Shown here: positions 7,557 to 15,147 of the stretch, one piece after another
Position numbering within the stretch: position 1 is the first letter of the stretch
Layout of the letters: each line of letters opens with the position of its first letter
Assembly: GCA_035517515.1 (NCBI GenBank)
Contig: DATIYQ010000346.1
Location: 1-27,660 of the forward strand
Length of the DNA: 27,660 nt
Reading direction: 5' to 3'
Origin: JOPF136 sp035517515
Lineage (GTDB): Bacteria; Acidobacteriota; Terriglobia; Acidiferrales; UBA7541
The notes under the pieces: generated by a model
Seen by the model: the letters and a program-made list of their open reading frames with translations, nothing else
What the model was told of the DNA's origin: nothing
Databases searched by the model: none
Translations under genes and position numbers: made by a program

Positions 7557-7958
7557 CTAACCCATGGTGTGGACGCGCTGCGGTTCAATCAGGTAACGCA
7601 CGCGCACTTCGCCGGCCTTGCGGTAGGGGTAGGTGTCCTGGCCCAGATACTTTTTGGCCATTTTGTCGATGTGCGCGTCCGCGCCCTGCTCGGAAATCTC
7701 CACCACGCGGCCGCGCACCTCGAGAAAGCGGTAGGGATTCTCCGGATCCATGATGGCCAGGGAGACGCGCGGGTCACGGCGCATGTTGCGATCCTTGACG
7801 CGTCCCTTGGCGGAGTTCACCACCAGCCGGCCGCCCTCCACGTCAATCCACACGGGAGTGACCTGCGGGCTGCCGTCCGGCATGAGCGTGCTCAGGCTGG
7901 CAAAGGCGCGCTTCTTGAACAGATCCTGGAAATTCTCGGGAATTTTTTCACCGGCCAT
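7557..7958 (-). CDS. PPOX-class (putative F420-dependent) flavin-fold enzyme
   Basis: A 133-residue single-domain protein of the pyridoxamine-phosphate-oxidase-like split barrel. The order of features fits the PPOX class F420-dependent family (TIGR03618-like). An N-terminal helix is followed by FASLSTLMPDGSPQVTPVW, then a strand pair, then the cofactor-phosphate-binding stretch SAKGRVKDRNMRRDPRVSL, and finally a C-terminal RYLIEPQRVHTMG. Such enzymes reduce small substrates with F420H2, FMN or a related cofactor; which one cannot be told here. The ATG at 7958 has AGGAGG at ideal spacing; the longer in-frame ORF to 8123 runs through a hairpin and is rejected. It appears to be monocistronic, driven by the promoter at 8251-8279 through a leader of about 285 bases. 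Confidence 0.88.
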   Translation of the reverse strand: MAGEKIPENFQDLFKKRAFASLSTLMPDGSPQVTPVWIDVEGGRLVVNSAKGRVKDRNMRRDPRVSLAIMDPENPYRFLEVRGRVVEISEQGADAHIDKMAKKYLGQDTYPYRKAGEVRVRYLIEPQRVHTMG

Positions 7959-8056
7959 GGCTGCCTCCTGCGAAGAATTCGAGCGGATGAGACGCTGGAA
8001 GCATCTCCGATTTTCGTCTCCGGGGCAATCCGAAGCACAGCAGCGGGAGAAAGCAG

Positions 8057-8105
8057 AAGCGGGGCGCCCCGTTCCCGGAATCCCGGAATTCGGAGCGCCC
8101 CGCTT
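8057..8105. repeat. Large inverted repeat in the leader of the PPOX-type gene
   Basis: AAGCGGGGCGC (8057-8067) and GCGCCCCGCTT (8095-8105) are perfect 11-base arms around a 27-base loop. The loop contains a tandem direct repeat CCCGGAAT (8074-8081 and 8082-8089). It would fold strongly in RNA from either strand. It may be a leader structure, a terminator for the VWFA-related gene further right, or a REP-like element. Confidence 0.6.
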
Positions 8106-8250
8106 GGAGACGACTCGCGCCACTTCCGCCAGCGGCCTGGCTACGCGGTGTCTTTGTGGGCCTGCTTGCCGGTCATCGTTTGCGCACTTCCTTCAGGACT
8201 GATTCGCGCCGTGCTCCCCTCTCTGAGGCCCGGCGCAACGGTCACTCTCA

Positions 8251-8279
8251 TCTATACGAGCGCGGCAAAACGATGTCAA
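8251..8279 (-). promoter_or_regulatory. Near-consensus sigma-70 promoter for the PPOX-type gene
   Basis: Reading the minus strand, TTGACA (8279-8274) is a perfect -35, followed by exactly 17 bases and TATAGA (8256-8251). Transcription would begin near 8244 and run leftward through a leader of about 285 bases to the ATG at 7958. It is the best promoter match in the window. Confidence 0.75.
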
Positions 8280-8353
8280 CAAAAAAATTTTCCGCGCCGC
8301 GCGAAACAAAACCGCAGAGGACGAATCCCGGCGCGCGCGCTCCGCCGCCGCGC

Positions 8354-9472
8354 TCACTTCTTCGGCTGCAGGACGTAATAGCCGTCGCGCGCCAGCACGT
8401 GCAGCCCCGGACGCTTCACGCGCACTTCGATGGAATGGAATTCTTTGGAGCGGTCCGTGCCCTGCGGCGCGTAGGACAGGGTGTAGAGATTCCGCGCTTC
8501 TTCCAGGATGCGGGTGTAATCGTCTTCCAGTCCGCCGCGCGTGGGCGCATAGAACATGTCGCCGCCGGTGGCGTCCGCGTAGCGCAGGATGGCGGAGCGT
8601 TTGCGGTCCAGCACGGCTTCGCTCACTCCGATTCCATACAGGGAAATATCGTTGGCGAGAACGATGCGCAGCACCTCGGTGAAACTGGCCTGGTTGTTGT
8701 GCGAATTGTGCCCGTCGGAAACCAGCAGAACCAGTTTTCTGCGGTCGCGCCCGCGCGTGCGCAGCATTTCGGCGCAGTACATCACCGCGTCGTCCAAATC
8801 CTTGGATACTTTGCCCAAAATCTTGGCCTGTTGCGGGACCCCCGCGTCCTGCGAGCCGGTGGTGGGACGCGGCGGTTCCGTCATCGTGCGGCTACCCTGG
8901 CCCGGAAAGTGGCGTCCCAGGTCGGTACGCTTCAAAATGTCGCTGATCTGGTTCTGGTTGCTGTCGAAGTCCATCACCGTCCGCGGAAACTGCGAGAAGA
9001 GCACCACCGCCAGCTCGTCGCTTTCGGCCATGCCCCCCAGCACCGCGCCCAGGCTCTGGTCCACCATGTCCGCGGTGCGCTGGGGAAGGTCGCTGTCCAC
9101 CAGAAAGACCACGGATAGAGGAAAGGCATCGTTCGAGAAATAGGTGACGCGCTGCTCGACGTCGTCCTCGAAGATGCGGAAGTCCTTTTTCTCCAGGTCG
9201 AAGACGGCGGTGCCGCTGCCATCACGGACCATCACCGGAACCAGCACTTCTTCCGTGTGCGTTTTGAAGCGCTGCGGTCCCTGGTCTCCGCCCGAAGTTC
9301 CCGTAACCGCCTGCGGAGTGCTGGCCGCGGGCGGCGCCGGTGGCGCGCCGCTCTGGCTCTGCTGCGGAGCGGAAAGCGCGGCGTCCCCTGCGGTAGCCAC
9401 CATCATCACCAGCAGCGCCAGGGGCGCCGCCCGCCGCCATTCCGCGAACTTCCCTTTGATTTCCCGGCTCAT
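8354..9472 (-). CDS. VWFA-related Acidobacterial domain protein (degenerate MIDAS)
   Basis: A 372-residue secreted protein of the TIGR03436 VWFA-related family, largely restricted to Acidobacteria. A hydrophobic N-terminal signal segment (APLALLVMMVATAGDA) is followed by a Pro/Ala/Gln-rich linker. Then comes the family entry motif (VPVMVRDGSGTAVFDLEKKDFRIFED, about 78-103, quoted in part) and a von Willebrand A fold to the end, closing with LYTLSYAP and LARDGYYVL. The metal-binding DxSxS is degenerate here: residues 126-130 read DSDLP. A later ILVANDISLYGIGV strand and LLVSDGHNS are kept. Function is unknown; family members are thought to act in protein-protein contacts outside the cytoplasm. 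It is transcribed divergently from a second family member with an intact MIDAS; the two share the 89-base region between them. Confidence 0.88.
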   Translation of the reverse strand: MSREIKGKFAEWRRAAPLALLVMMVATAGDAALSAPQQSQSGAPPAPPAASTPQAVTGTSGGDQGPQRFKTHTEEVLVPVMVRDGSGTAVFDLEKKDFRIFEDDVEQRVTYFSNDAFPLSVVFLVDSDLPQRTADMVDQSLGAVLGGMAESDELAVVLFSQFPRTVMDFDSNQNQISDILKRTDLGRHFPGQGSRTMTEPPRPTTGSQDAGVPQQAKILGKVSKDLDDAVMYCAEMLRTRGRDRRKLVLLVSDGHNSHNNQASFTEVLRIVLANDISLYGIGVSEAVLDRKRSAILRYADATGGDMFYAPTRGGLEDDYTRILEEARNLYTLSYAPQGTDRSKEFHSIEVRVKRPGLHVLARDGYYVLQPKK

Positions 9473-9486
9473 CGCCTAGAATAGAT

Positions 9487-9518
9487 GCGCGCGGCCGGAC
9501 AGCAGTTGGGCCGCGCGC
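9487..9518. repeat. Inverted repeat between the divergent VWFA genes
   Basis: GCGCGCGGCC (9487-9496) and GGCCGCGCGC (9509-9518) are perfect 10-base arms around a 12-base spacer, centred in the 89-base divergent intergenic region. It could be a shared operator or a structured leader. No clear -10/-35 pair was seen for either gene. Confidence 0.45.
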
Positions 9519-9561
9519 GGCATCCTAATCGTCGCACAGATTGAGGCACGGAGGGAATTCG

Positions 9562-10575
9562 ATGTCTATCCGCCCGCTGCATTCCTTCCTGGCTGCCGGA
9601 GTGCTCGCGGCCTGTCTGGCCCCCTTCCCGGCGGCCCGGGCCGCGCGCCAGCAGCAGGCGCCGGCGGCGCCGCCCCCCCAGGAAGCGCCCGAACGCGCGC
9701 AACAGCCGTTCAAGGTGCAGGTCAACCTGATCAACTTGTTCGTGACCGTGCGCGACAAGCACAACGCCATTCTCGGCGACCTGGGCAAAAGCGACTTCCG
9801 CATCTTCGAAGACGGTCAGGAGCAGAAGATCGAGTTCTTCAACAAGGAGCTGAACCTGCCGCTGACCATGGCCATCCTGGTGGACACCAGCGGCAGCATG
9901 CAGCGCATGCTTCCAGCGGAACAGGAAACGGCCTCGCGCTTCTTTTCGCGGGTGATCACCAAAGGGGATCTGGCCACCATCATCAGCTTCGACAAAGACT
10001 CCGACCTGCTCACCGATTTCACCGGCAGCGTGGCCGAACTGGAGCGCGGCCTGAACCGCGCGCGCATCAACGACGCCGGGCCCATGATCACGCCGGGCAC
10101 GGTGCCCGATCGCAATCCGCGCGGCACGGTGTTCTACGAAGCCATCTACCTGGCGGCGCGCGAGAAGCTTTCGTCGGAGGTCGGACGCAAGGCCATCATC
10201 GCCCTGACCGATGCCGTGGACGAGGGCAGCCGCATCAAGCTGGATGAAGCGATTGAGGCGGCGCAGCGCGTGGATGCAGTGGTCCACGTGCTCCTGCTTT
10301 CCGATCCGGCGTTTTATTTCTGGGGAGGTTCCGGCGCGGGCGTGGCCAAGAAAATCGCCGACGAAACCGGCGGACGCATGATCGAGGTGCATGGGGAGAA
10401 ACACCTGCCGGAGGCTTTTGATCAGCTTGTCCAGGAACTGCGCAGCCAGTACGTGCTGGGCTACTATCCCTCGAACACGACAAAAGACGGCCACTTCCGC
10501 AAGATCAAGATTGAGGTCACGCGGCCGGATAGCAAGATTCTGGCTCGCAAGGGTTATTACGCGCCGAAGAATTGA
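9562..10575 (+). CDS. VWFA-related Acidobacterial domain protein (intact MIDAS)
   Basis: A 337-residue secreted TIGR03436 family protein. A signal peptide (about residues 1-27, ending PFPAARA) is followed by a Gln/Pro/Ala-rich linker and the entry motif LFVTVRDKHNAILGDLGKSD with FRIFEDG. The von Willebrand A domain has an intact DTSGS metal site at 108-112, the Thr motif in RGTVFYEAIY and the Asp motif in ALTDAVDEGS. It ends with the family hallmarks YVLGYYPSN and ILARKGYYAP. The ATG at 9562 is chosen for GGAGG seven bases upstream; a TTG at 9541 in the same frame lies before that site. It pairs head-to-head with the degenerate family member at 8354-9472, suggesting duplication and divergence. 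The substrate or partner is unknown. Confidence 0.9.
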   Translation: MSIRPLHSFLAAGVLAACLAPFPAARAARQQQAPAAPPPQEAPERAQQPFKVQVNLINLFVTVRDKHNAILGDLGKSDFRIFEDGQEQKIEFFNKELNLPLTMAILVDTSGSMQRMLPAEQETASRFFSRVITKGDLATIISFDKDSDLLTDFTGSVAELERGLNRARINDAGPMITPGTVPDRNPRGTVFYEAIYLAAREKLSSEVGRKAIIALTDAVDEGSRIKLDEAIEAAQRVDAVVHVLLLSDPAFYFWGGSGAGVAKKIADETGGRMIEVHGEKHLPEAFDQLVQELRSQYVLGYYPSNTTKDGHFRKIKIEVTRPDSKILARKGYYAPKN

Positions 10576-10867
10576 GTTCGTACACCGAAACGCAGAATTC
10601 AAAAGCCGAAATTCGAAAAACGGGTCAGGCCTCCGGGCGTCTCCGCTCCCTTTGCGCTACGTCTTTTCGCCCGGATCGCCCGGCTCGTATCCAGAGCACT
10701 GGAGGACCGGCAGCCGCGGATATTTCGGGAACGACGCGTCTGCGGCCGAACGTTCGCAGAGCACGAACAGAGACCCGCGCGCCGACGCGACCTTGCGGGT
10801 ATGACGACAAGTGGCGCAGAGACCCGCGATGACCGCGTCATTCTCAGAATTCGCTGGCCGCCGCGGG
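10576..10867. other. 292-base convergent intergenic region
   Basis: This stretch lies between two genes that converge on it. It has no credible gene on either strand. The left end is A-rich with CGAAATTCGAAAAA-like sequence. The right end has a small dyad ATGAC-CGC-GTCAT (10829-10841) and two copies of GAGACCCGCG. It may be decayed repetitive sequence. Confidence 0.4.
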
Positions 10868-11308
10868 TCACTCACCGCGCGTACCCATCACCGTAACCAC
10901 CACGGTGCGCTCCCGGCCGCGCACGTCACATTCGAGGTGGAAGATTTGCTGCCAGGTGCCCAGCACGGGCTTTCCGCCGGCGACGGGAAGGGTGAGCGAG
11001 GGGCCCAGCACGGTGGCTTGCAGGTGCGAGTGGCCGTTGCCGTCGTGCCAGGCCTGCTCGTGGCCGTAGTCTTTGCTCGGCGGGATCAGCCGGTCGAGCA
11101 TCGCCGGCAGGTCCCGCTCGAGCCCCGGCTCGAATTCGATGGTGCCCACGGCAGCGGTGCTTCCGACATTGAATACGTGGGCGATGCCACGCTCGATGCC
11201 GGAGGCGCCCACGGCTTTCGCCACCTGCCCGGTCAGGTTGTGCATATGGCCGTGGCCCCGGGTGGTGATGGAAAACTCCTGCTGGTAGGTCATGGTTTGC
11301 CATCCCAT
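10868..11308 (-). CDS. YjbQ/UPF0047 family protein (secondary thiamine-phosphate synthase type)
   Basis: About 146 residues (141 if started at the ATG at 11293), the usual size for this compact single-domain family. The core runs from GIAHVFNVGSTAAVGTIEFE through DYGHEQAWHDGNGHSHLQA to the signature GPSLTLPVAGGKPVLGTWQQ, which matches the UPF0047 pattern S-x2-L-x-L-P-x3-G-x4-G-T-W-Q. The conserved His residues of the YGHEQ and GNGHSHL segments are present. Some family members show weak thiamine-phosphate synthase activity; the physiological role is uncertain. GGAG lies ten bases before the ATG at 11308. The frame opens further upstream, but that part would overlap the divergent VanZ-type gene's leader. 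No thiamine genes are adjacent. Confidence 0.85.
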   Translation of the reverse strand: MGWQTMTYQQEFSITTRGHGHMHNLTGQVAKAVGASGIERGIAHVFNVGSTAAVGTIEFEPGLERDLPAMLDRLIPPSKDYGHEQAWHDGNGHSHLQATVLGPSLTLPVAGGKPVLGTWQQIFHLECDVRGRERTVVVTVMGTRGE

Positions 11309-11481
11309 TTTCGATTGTCTCCGTGCAGCCGGTATCATGCCAACAATCGCCGGCTTCCGGCAGCGGGCAATTTCCCCGCAGCCACTGGAGCGAAAGAAAG
11401 GGGGGACGCGGCCTCTCGATTCCCACCCTCTGTGCGTTATGCTTTTCCGATGCCAAAGGTACGGCACGCGCGGGCGGACAG

Positions 11482-12609
11482 ATGATTTCACAGGTCGCAT
11501 GGGCGAGGCTGCTGGCGGTGGCCTGCACCGGCGTCCTGTGCGGGATTCTGGTGGCGGCGCTGTGGCCCTTCAATCCGCATCCGCGGAACAACGTAACCTG
11601 GCTGGGAACTGAAAACGGAGTGCGGTTTGGCGGGCGGGGAACCATCCTGAGCGCGGGTGAATTCGCGCCGCAGGATCCGGCCGGCGGCGCCGCCTGCAGC
11701 CTGGAGATCCGTGCGCAGGCTGCCCCCGGGACCATCGGAGGCACGCTGCTGGGCTTCTACAGCCCGGCGAATCCGGTCTTATTTTACGTTCGCCAATACA
11801 AGCGCGGCGTAATCTTCGAACGCAACATTCACAACCAGCAGGGCAATGAGGGCGCGCCGCACCTGAATCTTGATACTGTGTTCCATCCCGATCGCCCATC
11901 GTTTATCGCCATGACCGCCGGCGCGCAGGGGACGGCGACCTATTTAGATGGCGTCCTGGTGGACCAGTCTTCTCGCCTCGGCCTTTCCTGCGGGCATTGG
12001 AGTGGCCGCCTGGTGCTTGGCAATTCTCCGGTGGACGACAACAGTTGGCGGGGCACGCTGCGCGGCCTGGCGATTTACTCCCGGGAACTGAGCGCGGCGG
12101 AGGTTTTAGAGCACTTCCATTCCTGGGCCGCGAACGGCCGGCCGGCTCCGGCCGGCCAGGAGGACGCGGCGGCGCTGTATCTCTTTGACGAACGGGCGGG
12201 GAATATGGTCTACAACCGCGCAGGCCGAGCGCCGGACCTGGTGATTCCCGATCACTACCTGATTCCGTACAAAGCGTTTCTGGAAGTGCCGTGGAAGGAG
12301 TTTAAGTCGGATTCAAGCTACCTCTGGGACGTGCTGGTGAATGTGGCAGGCTTCGTGCCGTTTGGCTTCATTTTCTGCGCTTACTTCGCTTCGGTGCGGC
12401 GCTGGAAGCGCGCGCAGCTGGGGACCATTCTGATGGGATTTGCGCTCAGCCTGACGATTGAAACGCTTCAATACTACATCCCCTCGCGGGGCTCGGGCAT
12501 GACCGACGTCATCACGAACACGCTGGGCACAGCCCTCGGCGCGTCTGCCTTCGGCTGGAGAATCGCCCAGGCCGCCTTCTCCTCGCTCGGAATTCCGCTG
12601 AAGTCCTGA
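11482..12609 (+). CDS. LamG-like domain fused to a VanZ-like membrane domain
   Basis: A 375-residue protein. One N-terminal membrane helix (about residues 8-28, LLAVACTGVLCGILVAALWPF) leads to an extracytoplasmic concanavalin/LamG-type beta-sandwich (about 50-230). The sandwich shows ATYLDGVLVD, WSGRLVLGNSPVDDNSWRGT and LRGLAIYSRELSAAEVLEHF, typical of LamG_3 domains. A VanZ-like domain follows with several helices (about 275-370), including VNVAGFVPFGFIF and SLTIETLQYYIPSRGSGMTD followed by VITNTLGTALG, which contains the conserved E-Q-R-D-N-G pattern. VanZ-like proteins are widespread, and resistance to glycopeptides should not be inferred. The LamG part may bind a carbohydrate or cell-wall ligand. 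The ATG at 11482 places the signal anchor correctly; its ribosome binding site (GGCGGA) is weak. Confidence 0.82.
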   Translation: MISQVAWARLLAVACTGVLCGILVAALWPFNPHPRNNVTWLGTENGVRFGGRGTILSAGEFAPQDPAGGAACSLEIRAQAAPGTIGGTLLGFYSPANPVLFYVRQYKRGVIFERNIHNQQGNEGAPHLNLDTVFHPDRPSFIAMTAGAQGTATYLDGVLVDQSSRLGLSCGHWSGRLVLGNSPVDDNSWRGTLRGLAIYSRELSAAEVLEHFHSWAANGRPAPAGQEDAAALYLFDERAGNMVYNRAGRAPDLVIPDHYLIPYKAFLEVPWKEFKSDSSYLWDVLVNVAGFVPFGFIFCAYFASVRRWKRAQLGTILMGFALSLTIETLQYYIPSRGSGMTDVITNTLGTALGASAFGWRIAQAAFSSLGIPLKS

Positions 12610-12648
12610 CTGTTGAGGGAAACGAGGAGGCCATCGCGCAAAGTAGAA

Positions 12649-12671
12649 GAGGGGGCAGACTTCGCCCCCTC
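12649..12671. terminator. Hairpin between convergent genes
   Basis: GAGGGGGC (12649-12656) and GCCCCCTC (12664-12671) are perfect 8-base arms around a 7-base loop, between the ends of the LamG-VanZ gene and the ABM-type gene. On the minus strand it is followed by TTCTACTTT. Likely a bidirectional terminator. Confidence 0.55.
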
Positions 12672-12695
12672 GCCCTGCAACGGAAAGCACCGGAA

Positions 12696-13016
12696 TCACA
12701 CCGTGGTCGCGAAGGCCACTTTGTGGAACGTGGAATACTCCGCCTCGTACCTCTTCACGATCGGGGTGCCCACGATGAACTTCTCCACCAGCTTTTCGAT
12801 CCTGGGATACAGCTCCCGATGGTACATGTCGGCGTATTCCCGGGTGTCCCACAGGCTGATGGCCACCAGTTCATTCTTCTCCGGCGCCACCAGCAGGATC
12901 TCGTCCAGAAAGCCCTTCTGCTTCTTCAGCAGGGGCAGGATCTCCTTCTCGAAGACGATGGGAAATTCCGTGGCAAAATTCGGCTTCAGTTGCAGGGTGA
13001 CGTGACGTGCAAACAT
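12696..13016 (-). CDS. ABM-type (antibiotic biosynthesis monooxygenase-like) small protein
   Basis: A 106-residue dimeric alpha-beta barrel type protein. It opens with MFARHVTLQLKPNFATEF, continues with a helix (VFEKEILPLLKKQKGFLDE), and then the typical strand and helix ELVAISLWDTREYADMYHRE. This order (beta-alpha-beta-beta-alpha-beta) fits the ABM fold used by small monooxygenases and by many uncharacterised proteins, so a catalytic role is not proven. The ATG at 13016 has GGAGG a few bases upstream; the longer frame to 13196 has no such signal. It stands alone on the minus strand. Confidence 0.75.
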   Translation of the reverse strand: MFARHVTLQLKPNFATEFPIVFEKEILPLLKKQKGFLDEILLVAPEKNELVAISLWDTREYADMYHRELYPRIEKLVEKFIVGTPIVKRYEAEYSTFHKVAFATTV

Positions 13017-13491
13017 TGGTTCCTCCATTTTTCCTGTTTCGGAGGGCGATGCCGCTGCTGCACCTGTCCCTGGACTGGGAAAGATCGAAGCGTCCCCGGC
13101 AGGCATGGAATCGCAGGCGGGAAAGCACAGCCGGGAGCGCCCAGGGGCATAGGTGGGTGAGTTCAATCCGTCCCCCAGGTCCCCTGCTAGTCCCATGCGG
13201 TCAGAATTGCTGCGGTCCGGGTCACCCTGCGGCGTGACCTGGGGTACCGAATCGGGCGCAACCTGCAGCTCCCGGGTCGCGGACGTTTCCGGCGATCTTC
13301 AGGAACCGATCACCAGCATGCGGCCGGCGCCACCGGAAGCCTGCGGGGCGGGCGATTGCGGAACTTGTGTTTACTTCCGGGCGTGTTTTGCCTAACATCT
13401 GCCTGTCTCTGCGCCCTTCATCCGCCTGCATCAGGCGTGCCCAGATTCCGTTGCTTTGGGATTTTGGGGCGGGCGCCGGGACGACACGACC
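13017..13491. other. 475-base divergent intergenic region
   Basis: No gene is supported here. It carries a plus-strand promoter candidate (13370-13398) and a dyad GGTCAC-(8 bases)-GTGACC (13220-13239) that may be an operator. The remainder is GC-rich with nothing recognised. ORFs running through it are extensions of flanking genes or chance frames. Confidence 0.45.
13370..13398 (+). promoter_or_regulatory. Promoter candidate for the FHA-phosphatase operon
   Basis: TTTACT (13370-13375) and TAACAT (13393-13398) are separated by exactly 17 bases, each matching four of six consensus bases. A start near 13405 would give a leader of about 87 bases to the ATG at 13492. Confidence 0.45.
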
Positions 13492-15147
13492 ATGCATCGC
13501 ACCCCCCGGCTGATCCTGGTGGATCCCAGCGGCGCGCGGCAGGAACTTGCCGTGCGCAAGCTGCCTTTCCGCATCGGCCGCCAGGCGGGCAACGAGCTGA
13601 CCCTCCGCGACAACCGCATCAGCCGCCAGCAGGCCAGCATCGTGTTTGAGGACGGGCACTTCCTGCTGCTGGATGCCCAGAGCCGTCACGGCACCCGGGT
13701 GAACGGCCATAAGGTGGACCGCCACGAACTGAAGCCGAAAGACTCCATTGATTTCGGGGTTCCGGACTCCTTCCGCATCATTTATGCCGGCGAAGAGGCC
13801 TCGCTGGACGAAATCATCGAGCGGGTGGAAACCGCGGCCACCGCGGACTCGCCCTCGCGCGACCTCTACCACCTGGGGGTTCTGCTGGACGTGGCCCGCG
13901 CGCTGCACTCCAGCCTTTCCCTGGAGGATGTGCTCGGTTCCGTGGTGGATGCCGCCGTGCGCGTCACCCGCACGGAGCGTGGCGCGCTGGTGATGCTCAA
14001 TCCCAGCGGGGAGTTTGTGCCCACCGTGGCGCGCGATTCCCGCCGCATGACCATCGAGTCCCAGGCGCTGGATATTTCGCAGAGCGTGCTCCGCCAGGTG
14101 GCCGCCTCGCGCCGGGAACTGGTGGTGACCGACGCCGGCGAGGAATCCGATTTGCAGAACCAGGCCAGCGTGGTGCGGCTGCAGCTTCACACCGTGGTGG
14201 CGCTACCCCTGGAGCGGTTGCGCATGGCGGATTCGCTGGACACCACGTCCGCCGGCCAGCAGACCGAATTGCTGGGTGTACTCTACCTGGACAGCCACCT
14301 GCCCTCCTCCGCATTTTCAGACATGGACCGCGCCGTGCTCCGCTCACTGGCCATTGAAGCTTCCACGGTGATCGAAAACGCGCGCCTCTTCACCGCCGCG
14401 CGGCAGATGGAGCGACTGAACCACGAGCTGGAAATCGCCTCCGACCTTCAGCAGCAGCTTCTGCCCAAGTCTTTCCCGCAAGCCCCGCACTTCCAGGTGG
14501 CCGGATGGAACCTGGCCTGCCACTCGATCGGCGGCGATTGCTACGACGTGCAGGAGCTGCCCGGCGGCAAACATGCCTTCGTGGTGGCCGACGTGGCCGG
14601 CAAAGGCATTCCCGCCGCTCTGCTGGCTTCCATGATTCAGGGCATTGTGGCCACGGCCACCCGGCTGGACATGCCGCCGGAGGCGGTGGCCATGCACCTG
14701 AACCGCTATCTCTTCGACCGCTCCGGCATCGAGCGCTATGCCACCGTCTTTCTGGGCTGGCTGGCTCCCTCCGGCGAGTTTTCTTACATCAACGCGGGAC
14801 ATGTTCCGCCGTTTGTATGCACGGCCAGCGGCCAGGTGTATCCGCTCACCTCCGAAAGCTTTCCGCTGGGCATGTTCGACTTCGCGGAATTTCATTGCTC
14901 CAAGGTCCAGCTCTCCCCCGGCGATATCGTGTTGATTTACACAGACGGTTTTACCGAGGCCGCCAGCGTCGAGGGCGAATTCTTCGGCGAGCAGCGCTTG
15001 CGCGATCTGCTGAAACAGGAGCATTCCGGAAATCTGGACCAATTGCTTGCGAAAATACAGGCAGTGGTGCGAGAGTTTACGCGCGGCGCTTCACAGAGCG
15101 ACGATATGACGCTGCTGGTACTCAACTATCGCGGAGCCGGAGGATGA
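13492..15147 (+). CDS. FHA-GAF-PP2C (RsbU/SpoIIE-type) serine phosphatase
   Basis: A 551-residue cytoplasmic signalling protein. An FHA phosphopeptide-binding domain (about 5-100) shows FRIGR, NRISRQQAS and SRHGTRVNG. A GAF domain spans about 125-315, and a helical linker (ARQMERLNHELEIASDLQQQ) follows. The C-terminal PP2C/SpoIIE phosphatase (about 335-548) has the metal-binding acidic residues in IGGDCYDV, VADVAGKG, YTDGFTEA and SQSDDMTLLVL. Such phosphatases typically dephosphorylate an anti-sigma-factor antagonist in partner-switching systems; no antagonist or anti-sigma kinase is encoded nearby, so the target is unknown. The FHA domain suggests regulation by a Ser/Thr kinase. The ATG at 13492 is the first plausible start before the FHA domain. 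The stop overlaps the next gene's start by four bases (ATGA). Confidence 0.92.
   Translation: MHRTPRLILVDPSGARQELAVRKLPFRIGRQAGNELTLRDNRISRQQASIVFEDGHFLLLDAQSRHGTRVNGHKVDRHELKPKDSIDFGVPDSFRIIYAGEEASLDEIIERVETAATADSPSRDLYHLGVLLDVARALHSSLSLEDVLGSVVDAAVRVTRTERGALVMLNPSGEFVPTVARDSRRMTIESQALDISQSVLRQVAASRRELVVTDAGEESDLQNQASVVRLQLHTVVALPLERLRMADSLDTTSAGQQTELLGVLYLDSHLPSSAFSDMDRAVLRSLAIEASTVIENARLFTAARQMERLNHELEIASDLQQQLLPKSFPQAPHFQVAGWNLACHSIGGDCYDVQELPGGKHAFVVADVAGKGIPAALLASMIQGIVATATRLDMPPEAVAMHLNRYLFDRSGIERYATVFLGWLAPSGEFSYINAGHVPPFVCTASGQVYPLTSESFPLGMFDFAEFHCSKVQLSPGDIVLIYTDGFTEAASVEGEFFGEQRLRDLLKQEHSGNLDQLLAKIQAVVREFTRGASQSDDMTLLVLNYRGAGG

Larger units (their letters stand above)
7959..8353. 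other. 395-base intergenic leader region
   Basis: No gene of normal size is seen between the PPOX-type gene and the VWFA-related gene. The stretch holds a near-consensus minus-strand promoter (8251-8279), an 11-base-arm inverted repeat (8057-8105), an 11-codon minus-strand ORF (8176-8141) with GGAAG upstream, and an A/T run at 8281-8290. It looks like a long structured 5' leader of the PPOX-type gene. Confidence 0.5.

Noticed and set aside
10599..10871. Small ORFs on both strands of the 10576-10867 spacer
   Set aside because: They lack ribosome binding sites and recognisable folds, and several overlap one another in different frames.
11482..12609. VanZ similarity read as glycopeptide resistance
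   Set aside because: VanZ-like domains are widespread in bacteria, no vanHAX genes are nearby and a LamG domain is present. Resistance is not supported.
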